Below, one piece after another: positions 24,885-33,452 of a DNA stretch of 64,000 bases; within the stretch, counting starts at the first letter, position 1, and the number at the start of each line of letters is the position of its first letter. The position numbers and the translations under genes are program-made. The stretch is from the NCBI RefSeq assembly GCF_013393345.1, contig NZ_QJRF01000061.1, positions 186,001 through 250,000 of the forward strand. Direction: 5' to 3'. The notes under the pieces are model-generated. The model was not told where the DNA came from, did not search any database, and saw nothing but the letters and a program-made list of their open reading frames with translations. The DNA comes from Pseudomonas taiwanensis. GTDB taxonomy: Bacteria; Pseudomonadota; Gammaproteobacteria; Pseudomonadales; Pseudomonadaceae.

Positions 24885-24908
24885 GTCCCGAAGCCTCGGC
24901 TTCGGGAC
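24885..24908 (+). terminator. Strong hairpin after dapD
   Basis: A perfect 10-bp stem (gtcccgaagc/gcttcgggac) with a 4-nt loop, seven bases after the dapD stop. There is no T-tract, so it may be Rho-assisted or act as an mRNA 3' stabiliser. Confidence 0.5.
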
Positions 24909-25021
24909 AGCTTCCGACCAGGCCCGGATGCTCGTTTACACTCAGTAGACCGTGCATCCGGGCCTGTTCGCGTTCGAACCGGCCTTAACTCGCAACGCTT
25001 CCATTTCCGTGTGCCGCAGCA

Positions 25022-26227
25022 ATGTCCCTGAACTCCCCCTGGCGCTCCGACTTCCCCGCCCTTTCGGCACTCGATTCCGAGGGGCAGACCTATCTGGACA
25101 GCGCCGCCACGTCGCAGAAGCCCCAGGCGGTGCTCGACGCCCTGCTCGGCTACTACGCCAGCGGCGCGGCCAATGTGCATCGCGCCCAGCACCTGCCCGG
25201 CGAGCGCGCCACCCGCGCCTTCGAAGGGACACGGACACTCGCGGCACAGTGGTTGAATGCCGCCAATCCGGCGGAAATCCTCTTCACCCGCGGCGTCACC
25301 GAGGCGATCAACCTGCTGGCCTATGGCCTGGAGCACCTGTTCCAACCAGGCGATGAGATCGTCATCAGCGCCCTGGAACACCACGCCAACCTGCTGCCCT
25401 GGCAGCAACTCGCCCTGCGCAGGCAGCTCAAGCTGGTGGTGCTGCCGCTGGATGATCGCGGCCTGATCGATCTGGAGCAGGCAAGGCGGTTGATTGGCCC
25501 ACGCACCCGCGTGCTGGCGGTGAGTCAGTTGTCCAACGTCCTCGGTCGCTGGCAGCCGCTGACCGACCTGCTTCCCCTGGCCCGGGCCCAGGGGGCGCTG
25601 ACCGTCGTCGACGGCGCCCAAGGCGCGGTTCACGGACGCCATGACGTCCGGGCCCTGGGATGCGACTTCTACGCGTTCTCCAGCCACAAACTCTATGGCC
25701 CCGATGGCGTCGGCGTGCTCTACGGTCGTGGCGACTCGCTGGCACGTCTGAAGCATTGGCAGTTCGGCGGCGAAATGGTTCACACCGCCGGCTACCAGAC
25801 GGCCGACTTCCATGGCGCGCCCCTGGGCTTCGAAGCCGGTACCCCGGCCATCGCCTCGGTCGTCGGCCTGGGCGCAGCGCTGGATTATCTGGGCAACCTG
25901 GACGCTGCCACCATCGCCGGCCATGAAGCAGCCCTGCACGCCAAGCTGCTGGCCGGCCTTGCCGCGCGAGACGGCGTGCGCCTCCTGGGTGCCCCCGAAC
26001 TGGCCCTCGCCAGCTTCACCATCGACGGCGTGCATAACGCCGATCTGGCCCATCTGCTCATCGACCAGGGCATTGCCGTGCGCGTCGGCCACCACTGCGC
26101 CATGCCACTCATGCAGACCCTTGGCGTGCAAGGCGCTATTCGCGTGTCCCTCGGCCTGTACAACGATGGCGACGATCTGGAGCGCTTCTTCGGCGCATTG
26201 GACAAGGCCCTGGAGCTGCTGCGATGA
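25022..26227 (+). CDS. csdA: Cysteine desulfurase CsdA (SufS-like class V aminotransferase)
   Basis: PLP enzyme taking sulfur from cysteine as a persulfide and passing it to a SufE-type partner. The 401-residue protein has TYLDSAATSQKPQAVLDAL at the start, the ALEHHANLLPWQQLA histidine motif, PLP lysine K223 in FSSHKLYGPDGVG and the catalytic cysteine C359 in RVGHHCAMPLM. It overlaps sufE by 4 bp. With sufE and tcdA next to it the set resembles E. coli csdA-csdE-csdL, which supports CsdA rather than a Suf-operon SufS. Confidence 0.9.
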   Translation: MSLNSPWRSDFPALSALDSEGQTYLDSAATSQKPQAVLDALLGYYASGAANVHRAQHLPGERATRAFEGTRTLAAQWLNAANPAEILFTRGVTEAINLLAYGLEHLFQPGDEIVISALEHHANLLPWQQLALRRQLKLVVLPLDDRGLIDLEQARRLIGPRTRVLAVSQLSNVLGRWQPLTDLLPLARAQGALTVVDGAQGAVHGRHDVRALGCDFYAFSSHKLYGPDGVGVLYGRGDSLARLKHWQFGGEMVHTAGYQTADFHGAPLGFEAGTPAIASVVGLGAALDYLGNLDAATIAGHEAALHAKLLAGLAARDGVRLLGAPELALASFTIDGVHNADLAHLLIDQGIAVRVGHHCAMPLMQTLGVQGAIRVSLGLYNDGDDLERFFGALDKALELLR

Positions 26228-26628
26228 ACCTGCCGGCCAAAGCCCAGGAAGCCCTGGACACCTTCACCACAGCCGGCAGCTGGGAACAGCGCGCGCGCCT
26301 GCTGATGCAGTGGGGCGAACGGTTGCACCCCCTGACGGACACCGAGCGCAGCGACGCCAACCGCGTGCATGGCTGTGAAAGCCAGGTGTGGCTGGTGGGC
26401 GAACGTGCGAATGGTGACTGGCGCTTCCGCGCCGCCAGCGATGCCCGGCTGATTCGTGGGTTACTGGCGGTGCTGCTGGTGAGAGTCAACGGCCTGCGAG
26501 GCGATGAACTGGCTACCGTCGACCTGGCGGACTGGTTCAATCAGCTGGGATTGGGCCGGCAACTGTCGCCATCACGCAGCAATGGACTGAATGCCGTCCT
26601 CAAGAAAATGCGCGAGATGGCCCAGTAG
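26224..26628 (+). CDS. SufE/CsdE-family sulfur acceptor
   Basis: A 134-residue protein of the SufE fold. The acceptor cysteine C51 is in NRVHGCESQVWLVGE, the hallmark motif, followed by AASDARLIRGLLAVLL. Translational overlap with csdA (ATGA) points to a stoichiometric partner of the desulfurase, stimulating it and carrying persulfide sulfur. Whether it should be named csdE or sufE depends on phylogeny, which was not computed. Confidence 0.92.
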   Translation: MNLPAKAQEALDTFTTAGSWEQRARLLMQWGERLHPLTDTERSDANRVHGCESQVWLVGERANGDWRFRAASDARLIRGLLAVLLVRVNGLRGDELATVDLADWFNQLGLGRQLSPSRSNGLNAVLKKMREMAQ

Positions 26629-26658
26629 GGGCGAACTCATTGGCTGTGTCTGCATTAC

Positions 26659-26737
26659 GTGTTGCAAGTAGCTGCATTGCCCGTAGGAGCTGACTTGCCA
26701 GCGAATGGCCCCGTTTCGCTAGCAAGCTAGCTCCTAC
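26659..26737. repeat. Palindromic repeat (REP-like), inverted copy of 29164-29242
   Basis: The core 26683-26737 is an imperfect palindrome with 23-bp arms (20/23 paired) starting GTAGGAGCTGACTTGCCAGC and a 9-nt loop. It belongs to the common Pseudomonas GTAGGAGC...GCTCCTAC repeats. Its reverse complement, including 24 flanking bases, matches 29164-29242 at 74 of 79 positions by hand alignment. Confidence 0.85.
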
Positions 26738-26759
26738 AAGGCTCAGGACGCAGTCCTGC

Positions 26760-27020
26760 CGTAGGTTGGTGCGGGCCACGCTGGTCTGAGCTTGCGAAGC
26801 CCAACAAAGCGGGCAATGAACACCCAACAAACCCCGTCAGCCCTCACCCCAACCCCGCCCTGCGCCCCGGCCTGATCGCTTCGCGCTCCGGCGTTCATCG
26901 GCAACGGAAGCGGTGCTTCCGAAAGCATGCCTCTTCACCCCAGAGGGAGAGGGAGCTATCCCAACCAGGACTCCACCTCGTGGGAGCGAATTCATTCGCG
27001 AAAGGACGGCGCAGCCGTCC
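26760..27020. repeat. Mosaic of degenerate intergenic repeats, no gene
   Basis: The segment 26760-26805 (gtaggttgg ... ctggtctgag cttgcgaagcccaac) is a partial copy of the palindrome tandemly repeated at 63.2-63.7 kb. A C/A-rich stretch with ctcaccccaacccc and cagagggagagggag follows, resembling 45494-45531. The small palindrome gcgaat-tc-attcgc is at 26986-26999. No plausible coding frame or RNA gene was seen between sufE and tcdA. Confidence 0.6.
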
Positions 27021-27824
27021 CTAGCCCGCCTGGCGCTCCGACGGCCTGCGCGCCCCGGCCACCAACTTATCCACAATCCGCGCCGCCGCCACCATGCCGA
27101 AGGTGGCGGTGACCATCATCACCGCGCCAAAGCCGCCGGCGCAGTCCAGCTTCACGCCTTCGCCAACGAAGCTTTTCTGCTGGCACACCGAGCCATCCGG
27201 TTTCGGATAGCGCAGCTGTTCGGTGGAGAACACGCAAGGCACGCTGTAAGTGCGTCCCGGCGTCCGCGAGAAGTTGTAGTCGCGCCGCAGCGTGGAGCGC
27301 ACCTTGGCCGCCAGCGGATCATTGAAGGTCTTGTTCAGGTCGGCGACCTGGATCTGCGCCGGGTCCACCTGGCCGCCGGCGCCGCCGGTGGTGACGATCT
27401 GGATCTTGCGTCGCTTGCACCAGGCGATCAGCGCGGCCTTGGCCGCGACGCTGTCGATGCAGTCAATGACCGCATCCAACTCGGGCGTAACGTACTCGGT
27501 CATGGTCTCGCGGGTAACGAAGTCGGCCACGGCATGGACCACGCAGGCCGGGTTGATGGCACGAATGCGCTCGGCCATCACATCCACCTTGGCCTTGCCC
27601 ACCGCGCCCTCGATGGCGTGCACCTGGCGGTTGGTGTTGGTGATGCAGACGTCATCGAGATCGAACAGGGAGATTTCCCCCACCCCTGAACGCGCCAGGG
27701 CCTCGGCTGCCCAGGAACCCACGCCGCCAATGCCGACCACCGCCACATGGGCGACCTGCAACCGGGCAAGTCCTTCCAGGCCATATAGCCGGGCAATGCC
27801 GCCGAAACGCTCGTCTGTACTCAT
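27021..27824 (-). CDS. tcdA: tRNA threonylcarbamoyladenosine dehydratase
   Basis: E1-like ATP-dependent enzyme that cyclises t6A37 of tRNAs to ct6A. The 267-residue protein has the nucleotide motif VAVVGIGGVGSWAAEALARS, the DLDDVCITNTNRQ segment typical of the ThiF/MoeB superfamily and VIDCIDSVAAKAALIAWC. A C-terminal hydrophobic segment (GGFGAVMMVTATFGMVAAARI) fits membrane association. ATG at 27824 is used; seven earlier in-frame codons lack a better ribosome site. It is convergent with csdA-sufE, whose products serve it in E. coli. Confidence 0.93.
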   Translation of the reverse strand: MSTDERFGGIARLYGLEGLARLQVAHVAVVGIGGVGSWAAEALARSGVGEISLFDLDDVCITNTNRQVHAIEGAVGKAKVDVMAERIRAINPACVVHAVADFVTRETMTEYVTPELDAVIDCIDSVAAKAALIAWCKRRKIQIVTTGGAGGQVDPAQIQVADLNKTFNDPLAAKVRSTLRRDYNFSRTPGRTYSVPCVFSTEQLRYPKPDGSVCQQKSFVGEGVKLDCAGGFGAVMMVTATFGMVAAARIVDKLVAGARRPSERQAG

Positions 27825-27976
27825 CCCAATCACTCCCATCGCCAACCTTCGGGCGGGCGCGCATTATAGGAAGCGCTATCCCTCGGCCCAAGTCCATTGC
27901 CGCTGAATGGCGACCTATAGATTTGCGCGCGGTCCGTCAGGGCTATAGTCGACCGATAACGACAAGGGAGCCGGTC

Positions 27977-29128
27977 ATGCGCAATTTCACCTTCTACAAC
28001 CCCACCCGCATCCACTTCGGCGAAGGCCAGATCACCAAGCTGGCGCGCGACGTGCCGGCTGGTAGCAGGGTGTTGGTGACCCATGGCGGCGGCAGCATCT
28101 TTCAGAACGGTGTCTGGCAGCAGGTCGAGGAAGCGTTGGTGGACCACAAGGTCGTCCGTTTCGGCGGCATCGAGGCTAATCCTCAGTTCGATACCCTGGT
28201 CAAGGCAGCCGAGCAGGCCAAGCTCGAACAGTGCGACTTCATCGTCGCCGTGGGCGGGGGCTCGGTCATCGATGGCAGCAAGTTCATCGCCGCGGCGGCT
28301 TGCTACGACGGCGATCCGCTGGACCTGCTCAGTGGTAAGCGCATTACCGCCGCCCTGCCCATGGGCTGCGTGCTGACCCTGGCCGCGACCGGCTCCGAGA
28401 GCAATCCCCACGGCGTGGTGACCCATGTCGCCCGCCAGGAAAAGCTGCCGTTTTCCAGCGCCCTGCTATACCCGCGATTCGCCATTCTCGATCCACGAAC
28501 CACCTTCAGCCTGCCACCCCGGCAAATCGGCAATGGCGTGGTGGATGCCTTCGTCCACACCATCGAGCAATACCTCACCTATCCTTCCGACGCGCCTCTG
28601 CAGGACCGCTACGCCGAAGGGCTGCTGCTGACCCTGATAGAGGAAGGCCCCAAGGCCCTGGCCAACCCGGACGACTACGCCGTGCGCGCCAACCTGATGT
28701 GGTGCGCCACCCAGGCCCTGAACGGCCTCCTCGGCTGCGGCGTGCCCCAGGACTGGTCGACTCACATGATCGGTCACGAGCTGACCGCGCTGTACCACAT
28801 CGATCACGCGCAGACCCTGGCGGTGGTGCTGCCGGCCCTGCTGGCGGAGCGACGCCAGGTCAAGCGCGAGAAGCTGCTGCAATACGGCGCTCGCGTCTGG
28901 GGCTTGAAGGAAGGCGACGAAGAACAGCGTATCGACGCGGCCATCAAGGCTACCCGCGACTTCTTCAAGCGCATGGGCGTGCCTACCCGTTTGTCCGAAC
29001 ACGGGCTGGACGCCGATGTGATCCCCCAAGTTCTGGCGCAACTGGAGCGGCATGGGATGACGGCGCTGAGCGAACGCCGCGACCTCGACCTGGAAGCCAG
29101 CGAACGCATTCTGCTGCGCGCGCTCTGA
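27977..29128 (+). CDS. Iron-containing alcohol dehydrogenase, YqhD-like
   Basis: NADPH-dependent aldehyde reductase of the group III metal-dependent alcohol dehydrogenases. The 383-residue protein shows the N-terminal NPTRIHFGEGQI, the GGGSVIDGSKFIA nucleotide motif, TLAATGSESNPHGVV, and metal ligands in the pattern D...H...H...H (VVDAFVHTIEQY, DWSTHMIGHELTALYHIDHAQTL). Its length and start MRNFTFYNPT match E. coli YqhD, which detoxifies reactive aldehydes. AAGGGAG lies upstream. No AraC-type regulator (YqhC) is adjacent. It is flanked, together with tcdA, by inverted repeats. Confidence 0.88.
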   Translation: MRNFTFYNPTRIHFGEGQITKLARDVPAGSRVLVTHGGGSIFQNGVWQQVEEALVDHKVVRFGGIEANPQFDTLVKAAEQAKLEQCDFIVAVGGGSVIDGSKFIAAAACYDGDPLDLLSGKRITAALPMGCVLTLAATGSESNPHGVVTHVARQEKLPFSSALLYPRFAILDPRTTFSLPPRQIGNGVVDAFVHTIEQYLTYPSDAPLQDRYAEGLLLTLIEEGPKALANPDDYAVRANLMWCATQALNGLLGCGVPQDWSTHMIGHELTALYHIDHAQTLAVVLPALLAERRQVKREKLLQYGARVWGLKEGDEEQRIDAAIKATRDFFKRMGVPTRLSEHGLDADVIPQVLAQLERHGMTALSERRDLDLEASERILLRAL

Positions 29129-29163
29129 GCCTGACCGAGGTCGACCGTCGGTCCAGACGCCCT

Positions 29164-29242
29164 GTAGGAGCTAGCTTGCTAGCGAAATGGGACCCTTCGC
29201 TGGCAAGCCAGCTCCTACGGGCAATGCAGCTACCTGCAACAC
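29164..29242. repeat. Palindromic repeat (REP-like), inverted partner of 26659-26737
   Basis: The core 29164-29218 has 23-bp arms (GTAGGAGCTAGCTTGCTAGC / its near complement) around a 9-nt loop; the match with the other copy continues 24 bp further to 29242. It lies in the 348-bp yqhD-ndvB gap. Confidence 0.85.
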
Positions 29243-29354
29243 TCAGCTTTCGTTCACCGGTCGAACTTCTCGCGCTGCAAGCAAACAAACCCTCTGGCGG
29301 GGATGGCTATCCGGCTTCCCCGGCTGGTCGCAATCTATACAGCTGTTGGGCGCC

Positions 29355-29397
29355 GGGGTAGGATTCGCGCCGACCAGCATATCGCTGGCCCTACCCC
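29355..29397. repeat. Nested palindrome upstream of ndvB
   Basis: Outer arms ggggtagg/cctacccc and inner arms ccagc/gctgg form a nested hairpin 80 bp before the ndvB start. It could be another small repeat family member or a structured part of the ndvB leader. The rest of the gap shows nothing recognisable. Confidence 0.5.
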
Positions 29398-29476
29398 AGG
29401 CTTCGTACGAAATTTGATCAAATGGCGATCATTCTCGTATGGAGCCCAGTTCCTCGATTCGGAACCCTTGACCTCT

Positions 29477-32071
29477 ATGCCATCGCGTAAATTTGGACTC
29501 AACCTGGTGGTCTTCGTGGCAGTCGCCGCGTTGTTCACCGGTATCTGGGCGCTCTACAACCGCCCGGTCACCGCGCCGGACTGGCCGGAACAGATATCCG
29601 GCTACTCCTTCTCGCCGTTCCGCGCGGACCAGAACCCGCAAACCAACCGCTACCCCAACGACGAGCAGATCCGCCAGGACCTCGAGCTGGTGAGCAAGCA
29701 GACCGACAGCATCCGTACCTACTCGGTGGATGGCACCCTGGCCGATATCCCGCGCCTGGCAGAGGAATTCGGCCTGCGGGTGACCCTCGGTGTCTGGATC
29801 AGCCCGGACGAGGAACGCAACGAGCGCGAGATCGCCAAGGCCATTGAAATCGCCAACGCGTCCCGCAGCGTGGTTCGCGTGGTGGTAGGTAACGAGGCCC
29901 TCTTCCGTCGCGAGATCAGCCGCAAGGACCTGATGGTCTACCTGGACCGTGTGCGCGCCGCCGTGAAGGTGCCGGTGACCACGTCCGAGCAATGGCACAT
30001 CTGGCTGAAGTACCCGGAACTGGCCAAGCACGTCGACCTGGTGGCCGCCCACGTCCTGCCGTATTGGGAATTCGTGCCGATGGAGGACTCCACCGAGTTC
30101 GTCCTGGAGCGCGCCAAGGACCTGAAGAAGGCCTTCCCGAAGAAGCCCCTGCTGCTCTCCGAAGTGGGCTGGCCGAGCAACGGCCGCATGCGCGGCGGTG
30201 CTGACGCTTCCCAGGCTGACCAGGCCATCTACCTGCGCACCCTGGTCAACGCCCTTAACGCCAAGGGCTACAACTACTTCGTGATCGAGGCCTTCGACCA
30301 GCCGTGGAAGGCCAGCGACGAAGGTTCGGTGGGTGCCTACTGGGGCGTCTACAACCTCGACCGCCAGCCGAAGTTCGCCTTTGAAGGCCCGGTGATCGCC
30401 ATCCCGCAATGGCGCATGCTCGCAGTCGCATCCGTGGTCATGGCGCTGCTGGCCCTGGCCCTGATGCTGATCGACGGCAGCGCACTGCGCCAGCGCGGTC
30501 GCACCTTCCTGACCTTCGTCGCCTTCGCCGGCGGCTCGGTTCTGGTCTGGATCGCCTACGACTACAGCCAGCAGTACAGCACCTGGTTCAGCCTGACCGT
30601 CGGTCTGCTGCTCGGCGTCGGTGCTTTGGGCGTGTTCATCGTGCTCCTCACCGAAGCCCATGAACTGGCCGAGGCGGTCTGGGTGCGCAAGCGCCGCCGT
30701 CCGTTCCTCCCGGTACTGGCCGACAGCGCGTACCGTCCGAAAGTGTCGGTGCACGTGCCCTGCTACAACGAGCCGCCGGAGATGGTCAAACAGACCCTCG
30801 ACGCCCTGGCCAACCTCGACTATCCGGACTACGAAGTCCTGATCATCGACAACAACACCAAGGACCCGGCGGTCTGGGAACCGGTGCGCGACTACTGCGA
30901 ACAGCTTGGCCCGCGCTTCAAGTTCTTCCACGTTGCCCCGCTGGAAGGCTTCAAGGGCGGCGCGCTGAACTACATCCTGCCGTACACCGCACCAGATGCC
31001 GAGGTCGTGGCCGTAATCGACTCCGACTACTGCGTCGACCGCAACTGGCTGAAGCACATGGTTCCGCACTTTGCCGACCCGGAAATCGCTGTGGTGCAGT
31101 CGCCGCAGGATTATCGTGACGGCAACGAGAACACCTTCAAGCGCCTCTGCTACGCGGAGTACAAGGGCTTCTTCCACATCGGCATGGTCACCCGCAACGA
31201 CCGTAACGCCATCATCCAGCACGGCACCATGACCATGATCCGTCGCAGCGTGATGGACGAGCTGAAGTGGGCCGACTGGACCATCTGCGAAGACGCCGAA
31301 CTGGGCCTGCGCGTGTTCAAGAGCGGCTATGCCGCGGCTTACGCACACGAGAGCTTTGGCCGTGGCCTGATGCCTGACACCTTCATCGACTACAAGAAGC
31401 AGCGCTTCCGCTGGGCCTACGGCGCCATCCAGATCATGAAGGGGCACGCCCGCAGCCTGTTCCTCGGCAAGGACTCCAAGCTCAAGCAAGGCCAGCGCTA
31501 CCACTTCATCGCTGGCTGGCTGCCCTGGGTTGCCGATGGCCTGAACATCTTCTTCACCGCCGGCGCCCTGCTGTGGTCGGCAGCGATGATCATCGTTCCG
31601 CAACGGGTCGACCCGCCGCTGCTGATCTTCGCGATCCCGCCGCTGGCACTGTTCTTCTTCAAGGTCGGCAAGATCGTGTTCCTCTACCAACGCGCGGTGG
31701 GGGTGAACCTGAAGGATGCCTTCTGCGCCGCGGTAGCGGGCCTCGCCCTCTCGCACACCATCGCCAAGGCCGTGCTCTATGGCTTCTTCACCAAGAGTAT
31801 TCCGTTCTTCCGTACGCCGAAGATGCGCAGCAACCACGGCCTGCTGATGGCCCTGGCCGAAGCCCGCGAAGAAGTCTTCGTGATGCTCCTGCTCTGGGGC
31901 GCGGCAATCGGCATCGCCATCGTCCAGGGCATGCCGAGTCCGGACGTGAAGTTCTGGGTGGCCATGCTGCTGGTGCAGTCGCTGCCCTACCTGGCGGCGC
32001 TGATCATGGCGCTGCTCTCCTCCCTGCCGAAGGCTCAGGAAGAGGAGCAAGAGGAGGTCGCCACCGCCTGA
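29477..32071 (+). CDS. ndvB: Membrane beta-glucan synthase NdvB-like (GH17-like + GT2)
   Basis: An 864-residue membrane protein with an N-terminal helix (residues about 6-25), a periplasmic GH17-like domain (about 35-315) including VVVGNEALFRREI and LLLSEVGWPSNG with the expected catalytic glutamates, further membrane helices, then a processive GT2 domain from about 425 (HVPCYNEPPEMVKQTLDAL, AVIDSDYCVDRNW, QRFRWAYGAIQIMKG) and C-terminal membrane helices. In P. aeruginosa NdvB makes cyclic beta-1,3-glucans linked to biofilm-specific antibiotic tolerance. MPSRKFGL is the matching start; the 58 codons before it cross the intergenic hairpin. Confidence 0.88.
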   Translation: MPSRKFGLNLVVFVAVAALFTGIWALYNRPVTAPDWPEQISGYSFSPFRADQNPQTNRYPNDEQIRQDLELVSKQTDSIRTYSVDGTLADIPRLAEEFGLRVTLGVWISPDEERNEREIAKAIEIANASRSVVRVVVGNEALFRREISRKDLMVYLDRVRAAVKVPVTTSEQWHIWLKYPELAKHVDLVAAHVLPYWEFVPMEDSTEFVLERAKDLKKAFPKKPLLLSEVGWPSNGRMRGGADASQADQAIYLRTLVNALNAKGYNYFVIEAFDQPWKASDEGSVGAYWGVYNLDRQPKFAFEGPVIAIPQWRMLAVASVVMALLALALMLIDGSALRQRGRTFLTFVAFAGGSVLVWIAYDYSQQYSTWFSLTVGLLLGVGALGVFIVLLTEAHELAEAVWVRKRRRPFLPVLADSAYRPKVSVHVPCYNEPPEMVKQTLDALANLDYPDYEVLIIDNNTKDPAVWEPVRDYCEQLGPRFKFFHVAPLEGFKGGALNYILPYTAPDAEVVAVIDSDYCVDRNWLKHMVPHFADPEIAVVQSPQDYRDGNENTFKRLCYAEYKGFFHIGMVTRNDRNAIIQHGTMTMIRRSVMDELKWADWTICEDAELGLRVFKSGYAAAYAHESFGRGLMPDTFIDYKKQRFRWAYGAIQIMKGHARSLFLGKDSKLKQGQRYHFIAGWLPWVADGLNIFFTAGALLWSAAMIIVPQRVDPPLLIFAIPPLALFFFKVGKIVFLYQRAVGVNLKDAFCAAVAGLALSHTIAKAVLYGFFTKSIPFFRTPKMRSNHGLLMALAEAREEVFVMLLLWGAAIGIAIVQGMPSPDVKFWVAMLLVQSLPYLAALIMALLSSLPKAQEEEQEEVATA

Positions 32072-32084
32072 CGGAAGCATCTCG

Positions 32085-32222
32085 AGACTGTTTGAGAACG
32101 TCACGAGCGAAGGTCAGGCAAGGCGAAAACAGCCGAAGAAGCGCAGTTTACGTGTTGTAAATGAGCATTCTGTGGCTGTTTTCAACGCAGCATCACCTAG
32201 CGCAGTAGTTTTCAAACAGTCT
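32085..32222. repeat. 138-bp MITE-like hairpin element
   Basis: The ends are 15-bp terminal inverted repeats (agactgtttgagaac / gttttcaaacagtct, one mismatch). An internal pair (gaaaacagcc / ggctgttttc) and a central tttac/gtaaa stem let the whole element fold as one long hairpin. It carries no coding frame. It sits between the ndvB stop and a terminator. Similar sequences are, to memory, frequent in Pseudomonas intergenic regions. Confidence 0.65.
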
Positions 32223-32224
32223 TA

Positions 32225-32255
32225 AACGGCGGCCTATGGCCGCCGTTCTTGTTTT
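32225..32255 (+). terminator. Intrinsic terminator downstream of ndvB
   Basis: A perfect 10-bp stem (aacggcggcc/ggccgccgtt), TAT loop, then CTTGTTTT. It separates ndvB from dapE. Confidence 0.85.
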
Positions 32256-32309
32256 AAGATATCGGCCTTTTCATCCCTTGCGTTGCCGCGCTGCCCTCCG
32301 GAGCCCTTC

Positions 32310-33452
32310 ATGTCGTCCCTGTCCCCCACCCTCGAACTCGCCTGCGACCTCATTCGTCGTCCCTCGGTCACCCCGATCGACGAAGGCTGCCAGGACCTGA
32401 TGATGCGCCGGCTGGAAGCCGCGGGCTTCCGCATCGAGCGCATGCGTATCGAGGATGTGGAGAACTTCTGGGCCATCCGTGGCGGCGAGGGTCCGGTGCT
32501 CTGCTTCGCCGGCCATACCGACGTGGTGCCTACCGGCCCCGTGCAGGCCTGGCAGCACGAGCCGTTCGATGCCCTGATCGACGCGCAAGGGATGCTCTGC
32601 GGCCGCGGCGCGGCGGACATGAAAGGTAGCCTTGCGGCGATGGTGGTCGCGGTCGAGCGCTTCGTCGCCGAACATCCTCAACACAAAGGCACCATCGCCT
32701 TCCTCATCACCAGCGACGAAGAAGGGCCGGCCCATCACGGCACCAAGGCCGTGGTCGAGCGCCTGGCGGCCCGTGGCGAGCGCCTGGACTGGTGCATCGT
32801 CGGCGAACCGTCGAGCACCTCGCTGGTGGGTGATGTGGTGAAGAACGGCCGTCGCGGCTCCCTTGGCTGCACCCTGACTGTTCGCGGCGTGCAGGGTCAC
32901 GTCGCTTACCCCCACCTGGCGAAGAACCCCATCCACCTGGCTGCACCGGCCCTTGCCGAACTAGCCGCCGAGCACTGGGACGACGGCAACGCTTTCTTCC
33001 CGCCCACCAGCTTCCAGGTCTCCAACCTCAACTCCGGCACCGGCGCCACTAACGTCATCCCGGGCGAGCTGAAGGCCATCTTCAACTTCCGTTTCTCCAC
33101 CGAATCCACGGTGGATGGCCTGCAGCGCCGGGTCGAGGCCATCCTCGACAAACACGGCCTGGACTACCACCTGGAGTGGGCGCTGTCCGGCCTGCCCTTC
33201 TTGACCCAGCCGGGCGAACTGCTGGATGCGGTTTCCGCGAGCATCAAGGCCATCACCGGCCGCGACACCACCCCTTCCACCAGTGGCGGCACCTCCGATG
33301 GACGCTTCATCGCCACCATGGGCACGCAGGTGGTCGAGCTCGGTCCGGTGAACGCCACCATCCACCAGGTGAACGAGCGGGTACTGGCCAGCGATCTCGA
33401 TCTGCTGACCGACATCTACCAGCAGACCCTGGTCCGACTGCTCGCACAATGA
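32310..33452 (+). CDS. dapE: Succinyl-diaminopimelate desuccinylase
   Basis: Zinc-dependent M20-family hydrolase releasing succinate and L,L-DAP, the step after DapC. The 380-residue protein has the metal motifs [26 protein letters not shown] (bridging Asp) and [13 protein letters not shown] (catalytic and metal Glu), and a C-terminal metal His in [11 protein letters not shown]. The dimerisation lid domain spans about 180-290. CCGGAG precedes the ATG. The stop overlaps the rlmA start by 4 bp. Confidence 0.95.
   Translation: MSSLSPTLELACDLIRRPSVTPIDEGCQDLMMRRLEAAGFRIERMRIEDVENFWAIRGGEGPVLCFAGHTDVVPTGPVQAWQHEPFDALIDAQGMLCGRGAADMKGSLAAMVVAVERFVAEHPQHKGTIAFLITSDEEGPAHHGTKAVVERLAARGERLDWCIVGEPSSTSLVGDVVKNGRRGSLGCTLTVRGVQGHVAYPHLAKNPIHLAAPALAELAAEHWDDGNAFFPPTSFQVSNLNSGTGATNVIPGELKAIFNFRFSTESTVDGLQRRVEAILDKHGLDYHLEWALSGLPFLTQPGELLDAVSASIKAITGRDTTPSTSGGTSDGRFIATMGTQVVELGPVNATIHQVNERVLASDLDLLTDIYQQTLVRLLAQ

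Noticed and set aside
29303-29476. 58-codon N-terminal extension of ndvB
   Set aside because: Runs through an intergenic palindrome and lacks similarity to NdvB, whose start MPSRKFGL is clear.
29429-32104. 891-codon minus-strand open frame covering all of ndvB
   Set aside because: Shadow frame; ndvB on the plus strand has catalytic motifs and membrane helices, the antisense translation has none.
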